From assembly GCF_964355755.1 (NCBI RefSeq), contig NC_092680.1, forward strand, positions 7,171,001-7,231,000: a stretch of 60,000 nucleotides of DNA, written 5' to 3'. Positions 43,465 to 52,256 of this stretch are shown in pieces. Every line of letters begins with the position of its first letter. Position 1 is the stretch's first letter. The notes beneath the pieces were generated by a model. It made no database searches. It saw only the letters and a list, made by a program, of their open reading frames with translations, and was not told the origin of the DNA. The position numbers were made by a program, and so were the translations under genes. Source of the stretch: Antedon mediterranea (Eukaryota; Echinodermata; Crinoidea; Comatulida; Antedonidae).

Positions 43465-43849
43465 TAGGCTAGTCAATCTATCAAAAAAACAGCCCAAAGT
43501 GAAACAAATTGCAAACAAAGATTTTTCTTTTATAAATGGTCGTATATGATAAGGAGATCAAAATGTGTGCATCACACCTCTGTCACTCATCCCGATGATA
43601 TACAAATTAGCTTAAATATGCAAATTAGGGTGAAATTACAGAAAAAAACTACTAGTCCGAGAGAGTTGATTTGTTCACTGATTTATTCAAAATATATGGT
43701 AACCTGTAATTTCACCCTAATTTGCATATTTAAGCTAATTTGCATATTTAAGCTAATTTGCATGTCATCGGGATTAGTGACAGAGGTGTGATGCTCAAAT
43801 TTTGATCTTTGCAATTTGTTTCACTCAAAATGATAGATTGCCTAGCCTA
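43465..43849. mobile_element. 385-bp MITE with long inverted repeats at a LINE junction
   Basis: Ends TAGGCTAGTCAATCTATC and the near complement of TAGGCTAGGCAATCTATC. The inverted arms run about 190 bp, sharing GTGAAACAAATTGCAAA, CATCACACCTCTGTCACT and TTAGCTTAAATATGCAAATT. The right arm has an extra copy of the last unit. No transposase. Confidence 0.75.
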
Positions 43850-44920
43850 ACAATACTAAAGGCATTTGAAAATAAAGAGTTCGTAATTACCACATTTATG
43901 GATTTGTCAAAGGCATATTAGAACAAGCTATATTCCACGATGGTATAAGAGGTGTTACACTAAAATGGTTCAGTAACTATTTAAAATTACGAAAACAGTA
44001 TGTTTCTATAAAATGGTACCTCGTCTAATATTAAGGAGACTAGTATTGGTGTTCAACAAGGCCATTTATTGTTTCTTGTATATGTAATGAAGCAACAGGG
44101 TTCAAGTGTGGAAATAACCTGAACGCATTGGCAAACACGATGAATGTGAAACTAGTTATAATTAATATGTGGTTCAAAGTTATTAAACTTCTAACAACAC
44201 AAACTTCAAACACCAGCAAAACAAATTACGTAAACTTTAAAACTGTCAAAAGGCGTATTATTACAACCAACATTGAATTGAACATGAATAACATTACATT
44301 AGAACAAAATAAAAACATTTCTTGGCGTTTTAATAAGTGAGAACCTTTGCTGGAAAATCATATAAGGCTTATTAGCAAAAGAACCGCTAGGTCTATTGGA
44401 ATATTAATAAAAACTAGACATTTTTTTCCAAACTATATTTTAACAAATCTGTATAATACACTAGTTCTATCGTACCTCCAGTATGTGGGGCAGTACATGA
44501 TAGTACACTAGAATCCATTCTTAAGCTCCAGAAAAAGGCTGCTAGAATTATTTTATTTAAAAAGCCATGGCAACATTCTGAGCCATTGTTTAAGCAATTG
44601 AATATACTTAAATAAAATATATCAACATAGTTACAGTCATAGGTTTCATGGCCCAGATTAGAAGTAATGTTTTACCCAGACGAATCCAAATGATATTCAA
44701 AAGAAAACGAAAATACTACTCATAATCTTCGAAATTATTTGTAACATAGAACAACCATACTCTAAGTTAACCTCTGGTCAACATTTTATCAGTATACATG
44801 GACCGAAACTATTGAACGAGCTGTAAAAATGAGCTAGATATTGTTAAAAAAATTTTAAAAATACTAAAAAAATATGTTAAAAGAGACATTTTATCAAATT
44901 ACTGTACTTAAAATGCTTCT
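43850..44920 (+). pseudogene. LINE C, decayed reverse transcriptase
   Basis: Fragments AFENKEFVITTFMDLSKAY, LKWFSNYLKLRKQYVS and SIGVQQG, then C-terminal RLISKRTARSIGILIKTRHF and SYLQYVGQ. They follow the order of a CR1/Jockey-like RT. It is heavily broken, with no open frame over about 70 codons. A separate element from LINE B, because it restarts within the RT domain. Confidence 0.65.
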
Positions 44921-44921
44921 T

Positions 44922-44963
44922 CACTCACTAAATATAATATGCATATATTATATTTAGTGAGTG
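44922..44963. repeat. 42-bp near-perfect palindrome
   Basis: The arms CACTCACTAAATATAATAT and ATTATATTTAGTGAGTG flank a central ATGCAT-like core. It could form a strong hairpin or cruciform at the 3' border of LINE C. Confidence 0.75.
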
Positions 44964-45039
44964 TGTGTATTAGTTCGTTTTATATTATACAATTACTGTA
45001 AAATCCATGTAATGTAAATATTTATATTGCTGAGTAAAT

Positions 45040-45760
45040 ATGAATGAGTATAATAGGAATTGTACTTCTGAAAAATGCCGTCCATTTTCATAGTCATGAC
45101 TGTTAGTTTCTTCTGTTGTTTGGTGTTCACCAACTCCTTTTGAATTACAGTGCAGATTTCCGGGGTGCATGATCTCTTGTAGATAAGAAGAATGATTAAA
45201 AATACAGGATCTCCGTAGCAAGGGCAAGCGATTCGTGTACCCTCTTACAACGTTTGTAGTGTTTACCCTTGGTGAAGCCGTTAATTGAACCTTTAGCTAG
45301 AACTTGAGGTCCTCTAGACTCGGCCATTATTTTTCCAAATGCACTAAAAAGTGCCAACTCTAAATGAAATGAACATAGCGCAACAAACACATTGTCAATG
45401 TTTGTTGCTCTTTGCTCTGAATTTACATTGCAAACTTTGCAATAACCAAGTCATAGGTAACAGCTATAGATTTTTTCCGCATTCTTCTGCAATAGACAAG
45501 GACCTTTTTAATGTCTCCACCACAACAGCATAAAAAGTATGGTGACTGATTGATTTGTGGAAGATACCAAATCTTGTGAAGGGTTCATCATGTGCATTCC
45601 ATTCTACCCACCTTGGCGTGTCTTTATTTTGACTGGCATCGGCCATCAACAGAATATCCTTTTTCCATGTTGTATAATCTTGCCTAGTTTCAAACTTCGT
45701 TCGCCTTTCGTCATCTAATGACAACATATTGGACAACAACTTTGGCTTCTTCCGGTATGG
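45040..45760 (-). pseudogene. DUF6589-like transposon protein, pseudogene
   Basis: Minus-strand pieces in order: TRFGIFHKSISHHTF, VTYDLVIAKFAMQI, then LALFSAFGKIMAESRGPQVL, GSINGFTKGKHYKRCKRVHE and SLALATEILYF. The order and the GP..L, GKxYxRCKRVH features recall DUF6589 proteins, which are common in echinoderm and cnidarian genomes and probably linked to mobile DNA. Stops and frame changes separate the pieces. The family call is from memory of the pattern. Confidence 0.5.
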
Positions 45761-46189
45761 TTAAATATCCAAGCCAGTATAGCCTCGTGTGCACGCCGCC
45801 GTTTTCTTATCAAGGGTTGACTAGTTACTGATGAAGCTGATATCTCAGATATTAGTATAGTTACAGATGACTCTGAGCTTAGTAGATTCAATAGGTTAAT
45901 CAGAAGTAATATTTCGATTTTGACCAGGAACGACTTCAATTTGATAAGCTATTCCAACAGTATCATGCAAAGTATCTTTGAGTGGTCTCAAACTGTACCA
46001 ATTCCACATTCTGCTGAAAAAGTCATTCCGTTTGGTGTTGTTTTGTTACTTTTTTCTGGGCTGAAACGTCAACTCTGTTTAAATTTCTTGCGTAACATGG
46101 TAGCTCGCGCAGTGGCCTAACCGGTTCATCATTTCCAGACCCTTCCTACTGCCAGTTAAACTTTTTAATAGCCATACCAATCAAAATAT

Positions 46190-46475
46190 GTTTATTTATA
46201 AAAATTCAGTGACTTATTTCTATTTTAAATCACTGTGCTTCACTGGTGCCTAATTGGGCCCATTTGAGCACAGTGTATTAACATACGAAAATATATTTAA
46301 ATTAGTGACTTTAATTATTTCTATTCTTTATCACTGTGCTCCACTGGTGCCAAATTTCATTCACTGGACCAGTTACCGTAGTACTATTTCTATTTCGGAA
46401 GTAAATAAAGGATAAATGGCGTTCGTAGAGAATGCTCCATCGTCAGAATGCCGCTCTGAATATACCTCACCTGCG
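46190..46475 (-). repeat. Tandem array relatives, locus 2a, with unique end
   Basis: Two 97-bp-type units followed by the unique end TGGCGTTCGTAGAGAATGCT ... GCTCTGAATATACCTCACC. This is the reverse complement of the lead-in at 15652 and matches 49110-49225. Confidence 0.75.
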
Positions 46476-46527
46476 ATGAAAATAATAAATTCAATTTCTT
46501 TTAAAATTAAGGGCGGCAAACATAAAA

Positions 46528-46780
46528 GATGTTAAATTTTCTCTCCCTGCCTCAGCACTATAAGGCCCTGCCACAGCCTTTTGGGGTCGTTTCCAGCACA
46601 TTACCAGATGCATTGATGTTGTCGCCTCATGATGTGTGGTGGAAAGGGGGACGTATAATTCTGTGAACCCAAACACAGTTGGTCGCACACCTTTAACTCT
46701 ATTCCACCGACCAGCGTGGGAATCAAACCCATGACATACGTGTTGTCAACACGACGCTCAGGCGACTGAGCTAACTGGTC
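46528..46780 (-). mobile_element. tRNA-derived SINE, copy 2
   Basis: Minus strand head GACCAGTTAGCTCAGTCGCC, then a B-box-like GGGTTTGATTCCC, then a body with CAACTGTGTTTGGGTTCACA and AGGCTGTGGCAGGGCCTTAT. Same order as 17807-18060. Its body is more complete in the middle. Confidence 0.75.
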
Positions 46781-47404
46781 ATTTTGGTTTTCTGACAAGG
46801 TTAATATGATATTTATGACGTAATGATGAATTACGTAATACACGTATAAATAGACTATTATCAGCTGTTCAGTCATGTACCTACTATGTGTCGTACGGGT
46901 AATGCTCAGATTTGAGTGCTCTCAGCTCTAGTAAATTGGGTTCGAACCTCTACGGAATTTTTTTTAATGAAAAATAATGAATATTTTTTCTCTCTTTTAT
47001 TTTGATGGTTGTAAATGTGAGGCCTAAACAAGTGGACCTTTTTGAAAATTATAAACAAAGTTGCATGGCATTAGTTTTCCATTAAATAGACTGCCATAAA
47101 ACCTCGAAAAGAAGCCCATGTGCTCCTTTATTTTTAGTACTCTTGGGTGGGCTTCCTTTCCACATGGAGTTCTTTTCGAGATTACTTTTGCAAACTACGA
47201 GGAGCTACTAGGTTCCCGCCCGGAAAATGTTTTATTTACATGATTTGAACAATCTTTTAATGTAAAGATTAACAACATTACAATTTTAAACATGAGGACG
47301 ATCAAAGCATATTGATCGAAACGTCGAGAAACTCAACAGTTCTTTTCAGAACTAATATACGTGGTGTACCGCAAACTTTATTTAAACAAAGGATATTGTT
47401 GTTC
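46781..47404. other. Unassigned stretch between SINE and array
   Basis: Contains a tRNA-B-box-like GGGTTCGAACCTC near 46940 and a GATCAA...TTGATCGAAACGTCG hairpin segment near 47297-47330. No gene or element can be assigned. Confidence 0.35.
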
Positions 47405-49225
47405 CTTAAATTTATTAAAATTTAGTGACTTTATTTCTATACACCACTGTGCTCCCCTGGCTCCAAATTGGGTCCACTTGAGCACAGTGTATTAACATAC
47501 GAACAGATATTAAAGTTCAGTGACTTATTTCTATTTTATATCACTGTGCTCCCCTGGCTCCAAATTTGGTCCACTTGAGCACAGTGTATTAACATACGAA
47601 ACGATATTAAAGTTCAGTGACTTATTTCCATTTTATATCACTGTGCTCCACTGGCGCCAAATTGTGTCCACTTGAGCACGGTGTATTAACATACAAAAAG
47701 ATATCAAAGTTCAGTGACTTATTTCCATTATATCACTGTGCTCCCCTGGCGAAAAATTGGGTCCACTTGAGCACAGTGTATTAAATACGAAAAGATATTA
47801 AAATTCAGTCACTTATTTCTATTTTATATCACTGTGCTCTCCTGGCTCCAAATTGGGTCCACTTGAGCACAGTGTATTAACATACAAAAAGATATTAAAG
47901 TTCAGTGACTTATTTCCATTTTATATCACTGTGCTCCACTGGCGCCAAATTGTGTCCACTTGAGCACAGTGTATTAACATACGAAAAGATATTAAAATTC
48001 AGTGACTTATTTCTATTTTATATCACTGTGCTCCACTGGCGCCAAATTGTGTCCACTTGAGCACAGTGTATTAACATACGAATGAGATATAACCTTTTAG
48101 TGATTTTATTTCTATTTTATATCCATGTGCTCCACTGGCTCCAAATTGGGTCCACTTGAGCACGGTGTATTAACATACGAAAATATATTAAAGTTCAGTG
48201 ACTTATTTCTATTTTATATCACTGTGCTCCCCTGGCTCCAAATTGGGTCCACTTGAGCACAGTGTATTAACATACGAAAAGATATTAAAGTTCAGTGACT
48301 TATTTCTATTTTATATCACTGTGCTCCCCTGGCTCCAAATTGGGTCCACTTGAGCACAGTGTATTAACATACGAAAAGATATTAAAGTTCAGTGACTTAT
48401 TTCCATTTTATATCACTGTGCTCCACTGGCGCCAAATTGGGTCCACTTGAGCACAGTGTATTAACATACGAAAAGATATTAAAGTTCAGTGACTTATTTC
48501 CATTTTATATCACTGTGCTCCACTGGCGCCAAATTGGGTCCACTTGAGCACAGTGTATATACGAAAAGATATTAAAGTTCAGTGACTTATTTCCATTTTA
48601 TATCACTGTGCTCCACTGGCGCCAAATTGGGTCCACTTGAGCACAGTGTATTAACATACGAAAAGATATTAAAGTTCAGTGACTTATTTCTATTTTATAT
48701 CACTGTGCTCCACTGGGTCCAAATTGGGTCTACTTGAGCACAGTGTATTAACATACGAAAAGATATTAAAGTTCAGTGACTTATTTCCATTTTATATCAC
48801 TGTGCTCCACTGGCGCCAAATTGGGTCCACTTGAGCACAGTGTATTAACATACAAAAAGATATTAAAGTTCAGTGACTTATTTCTATTTTATATCACTTT
48901 GCTCCACTGGCGCCAAATTGTGTCCACTTGAGCACAGTGTATTAACATACGAATGAGATATAACCTTTTAATGATTTTATTTCTATTTTATATCCATGTG
49001 CTCCACTCGTGCCAAATTGGGTCCATTGAGCTCTCAGTGTACGAAAATATATTAAAATTTGTGACTTATTTCTATTATATCACTGTGCTCCACCGGTGCC
49101 AAATTTGATCCTGGATCAGTTACCGTAATACTATTTCTATTTCTGAAGTAAATAAAGGCATAAATGGCGCTCCGTAGAGAAGTAGAGAATACTTTATCGT
49201 CAGAATGACTCTCTGAATATACCTC
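47405..49225 (-). repeat. Tandem array of about 18 units, 97 bp each, locus 2b
   Basis: Units repeat with a period of 97 bp (for example 48196 to 48293). Each has a core CACTGTGCTCCACTGGCGCC ... GGTCCACTTGAGCACAGTG, whose two ends are inverted copies at 14 of 16 positions. Neighbouring units are very similar, mainly differing as CCCCTGGCTCC or CCACTGGCGCC. The right border is the same unique end seen at 46475 and 15652. No ORF. Confidence 0.9.
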
Positions 49226-49945
49226 CCCATAAAATCATTGTACACGCCGGCGACTTTTCAGTCTGGAGTACGCCCTCTTGCGTTCGGCTTTACATCTCAC
49301 TCCTCACTCTCTCTCTCTGGCCCTTACTCATTTCGATTCGTAGCGGGCGCTATACAATTTAAAGAGATAACTCCAACAACGCACGTACGACGTGGTGACT
49401 ACTTCTTCGCATGCAGCTAAAGTAAAATGACGTCACGTTAAAGTGGGTCGTCACAGAGTCTCATGCATATTAATGAAGCAAACTTGCTGAGAGTTTTTTC
49501 ACACACGCGACCCGAGATTTATCGAAAAATAATAATTGTTTTCACTGCTGTGGATAATAAATAATATACTTTAATTTTAACATGACAGGAAAGCCTATAT
49601 ACTTCCAGTGCGAATAAAAAATAATAATAATGTACAATATTAGTCACGTATTTTCAAATGCTGCAAGACATGAGACCCGAAATAGGCTAGGCCTAGGCCT
49701 CCTACTGTAGTGGCAGCGCAGTGCATACCTGAGAGCTAGGGTGGGTGGGTGGGAAGTTAGCTAGAAGTGTACATCTGCACGATGCCACGCGGTAACGATG
49801 AAGGGGAGGATATGGATGGCCTGATAGTGGGCAGTGTATACTGTATTTTAATTTAGTTAGGCCCCCAGTTAGGCCGCTAGTGAGTGGAGGGCCGTAGCCA
49901 GGATCTGTCAAGGTGGGGTTCGGACACTAAATATTTGGGTCAACC

Positions 49946-49960
49946 CCCCCCCCCCCCCCT
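49946..49960. repeat. Homopolymer C run
   Basis: About 15 consecutive C in the element interior; its length is likely unstable. Confidence 0.85.
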
Positions 49961-50904
49961 CCCCCAGCCTGATGCGAAGCGAATTTTGTTAAATGACACC
50001 CCTAGATGGCCGGAAAGACACCCCTAGATGGCCGGAAAGACACTAGTGCAGCATGCTATATAACCAATGAGCAAAAAGATCGTACTTTTTTCCTCCTCCT
50101 CAAACACGTCGATAATTTAAATGACGATAACTATTTGTTGCCGTATGTTAGATGCGCGTGCTCTGTGCGGAACCGCCGATTGTTTGATCATTTACTCCGT
50201 ATTTTGTTTTGCGTTCAAGTTCAATGCGAACGTATATCTAGGAGCCGCCCCGAAAAAAGCACACTGGGTGAAAGCAAATGCTATTTGCTAGCTCTATCTA
50301 TAATATTTATTTACAGCAATTTGTTGAGGAATATAAATATGTAAATAGGTGATATTGATACATTTTAGTACGTATCGGCTGGTGGTCTAGAAAAAAATAA
50401 TCGGATGCCATAATGTGAACTACAGTACTTGATACCATAGATATTATAGTGTAAAATATTAATATTCACTATAATCCTCTATGATACATTATACTTCATA
50501 GTCACACATAAATACTGATGTACGTCGGAAGGCTATATACTTTATGCATATATGCTGCCTGACTGCCAGTGATCTAAACAATAGGTATACGCAGTTGTCT
50601 GGCGGTGTCCTTTGTACGAATCGTTCGTGCGCCAGCTCGCTATGAGACGCGTCAATATCATGTTACATGCAGGGACCAAACATTTATTTTTCAGGTTAAA
50701 ATCGGCAATTCATTTGCAGCTTTTAGAAATGTACAGACACGACGTATCACTAGTTGACGCTCATACAGAGAGAAGAAGGTTCACGAACAAGTTTACGAAT
50801 TTTTCAATTTACAAACAACTTTTTGTACTGTGGGGCACGTATTTGGAGGATTTTTGGAGATGAGGGTGAGGTATTGGGCATGTCGGGGATGGGGGTGTCA
50901 CGAT

Positions 50905-51003
50905 AAATATGGTCCGGGGCCAAAATCGGTCCGGCCGGACCAGTTTTGGCTCTAAAATTGTGGCCAAAAGCAGTCCGCCACTGCCAAAATCGGTCCGGGC
51001 TTT
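50905..51003. repeat. GGTCCGGCCGGACC palindromic repeat, left cluster
   Basis: Repeated GGTCCGG...CCAAAA modules that read nearly the same on both strands. GC-rich against an AT-rich background. Confidence 0.75.
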
Positions 51004-51610
51004 TCTTCTGTCGATTTTAATTGAATTACTAGGCCTATGATGCTGTTTTAAGTTGTTTATGGCTAGAAAAATATCCCATGATATATATTAGTAAGTTATC
51101 TTGTCGGATAAATACTATAAATAAATGTATTTTATCTACAAACATGACTTAGGTGTTCACTCATATTTCGGCCTGCCACACACTCACATGAACGGGTATG
51201 AGACGCTGATATTGCCAGCTAGATTTTATTTATGATTGAGGCCTTTTTCCTTCCTTAGCCTAATCAATATTGGATAATTGTTTTATAATAATTGTATTGA
51301 ATTGATATATTGATTGATTAACCATAAATAATTAATAAATTAAATTGTTTTTAACATCATGGGGAAACGAAGATGTTAAAAAATAACAGAATGGATTAAA
51401 AACAGGCAGAGATACATATTGTATACAAAAAGCCTAACAATTAGTACTAATTATTGATGAGTTAATACTAATAATGATAATAAAAAAAACAGGCTTAATT
51501 TATAATATTAAAATAACATATAAAACCCCGTAGTTTTCAATATATAATGACTAATCATGGCCTTTTTTTTAATGATATATACATTATGACTCATTTTGCG
51601 CACCGTATAT

Positions 51611-51808
51611 TTGTAAGACCGGACCATATTTGGCGGCCAAAAACAGTCCTACTGCCCGGACCGATTTTATCCAGGCCGGACCAGTTTTGGCGGCCAAAAT
51701 TGGTCCGGCCGGACAGGTTTTGGCAGCCATAAATGGTCCCCCGGACTGATTTTGGCAGCCAAAACTGGTCCGCCGGACCGATTTTGGCCCGGACTGATTT
51801 TAAAAGTC
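51611..51808. repeat. GGTCCGGCCGGACC palindromic repeat, right cluster
   Basis: About five modules of TTTGGCGGCCAAAA and GGTCCGGCCGGAC-type sequence. With the left cluster it brackets a 600-bp AT-rich core, so the pair may be the ends of a separate nested element. Confidence 0.75.
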
Positions 51809-52088
51809 TGTCTAGGCCTAGGCATCTAAGCCAAATGGGTCGAATAAACAACTATATTTAATCTGCTTCTTTGTTATCAGGAACAATATCGGATTATTTT
51901 CTGTACCACCGATCGCACCATCATTAATATCACTCTGAAAACATTTTGTAAAATCATGATGAGCGCACAAGAAGCAGAGACAAAACATTCTTTTGCATAT
52001 GCATGAGACTCTGTGACGACACGCTTTAACGTGACGTCATTTTACTTTAGCTGCATGCGAAGAAGTAGTCACCGTACGACGTAACCAC

Positions 52089-52120
52089 CAAAGATAGTGT
52101 AGTAGACTACACTATCTTTG
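52089..52120. repeat. Perfect 14-bp-stem hairpin next to the RSL24D1 start
   Basis: The stem CAAAGATAGTGTAG and its complement enclose a 4-nt loop. It is flanked by ACGTAACCAC on the left and ACGTAACAC on the right, which resembles a target duplication. It lies about 55 bp upstream of the RSL24D1 ATG. Confidence 0.75.
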
Positions 52121-52133
52121 ACGTAACACACAA

Positions 52134-52139
52134 CACGTG
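52134..52139. promoter_or_regulatory. CACGTG E-box upstream of RSL24D1
   Basis: A palindromic E-box 37 bp before the start codon. CACGTG boxes bind MYC/MAX-type factors and are common at ribosome-biogenesis genes. It may lie in the promoter or the 5'UTR; function is inferred. Confidence 0.35.
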
Positions 52140-52175
52140 TGAAATTATTTATACGTTTAATATTAACAAAACACA

Positions 52176-52256
52176 ATGAGAATTGAAAAGTGTTACTTTT
52201 GTTCTAGCTCTGTTTACCCTGGTCATGGGATTCAGTTTGTAAGAAACGATAACAAG
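52176..52256 (+). CDS. RSL24D1: RSL24D1 exon 1
   Basis: 27 codons ending FVRNDNK, donor GTAGGC, phase 0. Carries the first CxxC of the zinc finger. Confidence 0.95.

Larger units (their letters stand above)
49394..52073. mobile_element. 2.68-kb long-TIR element with 9-bp target duplication (Mutator-like)
   Basis: The inverted ends start GGTGACTACTTCTTCGCATG and run about 78 bp with three differences (including AAAATGACGTCACGTTAAAG). The 9-bp GTACGACGT is directly repeated at 49385-49393 and 52074-52082. The interior has short open frames (50006-50344, 50612-50863) of no recognised family, a C homopolymer near 49946, and palindromic GGTCCGG repeats. Long TIRs plus a 9-bp duplication suggest a Mutator-like non-autonomous element. 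No transposase is recognised. Confidence 0.8.

Noticed and set aside
46925-46960. GGGTTCGAACCTC, a tRNA B-box-like sequence on the plus strand
   Set aside because: No matching acceptor stem, A box or five-base T-stem pairing could be built, so neither a tRNA nor a SINE is called.
47290-47345. GATCAA...TTGATCGAAACGTCG hairpin, considered as a hammerhead ribozyme or Penelope-type end
   Set aside because: The GAAAC half is present but the CTGATGA core is not, and no Penelope coding sequence is nearby.
50006-50863. Open frames of 112 and 83 codons inside the 49394-52073 element
   Set aside because: No recognised motif, no transposase signature and composition like non-coding sequence; left as element interior.
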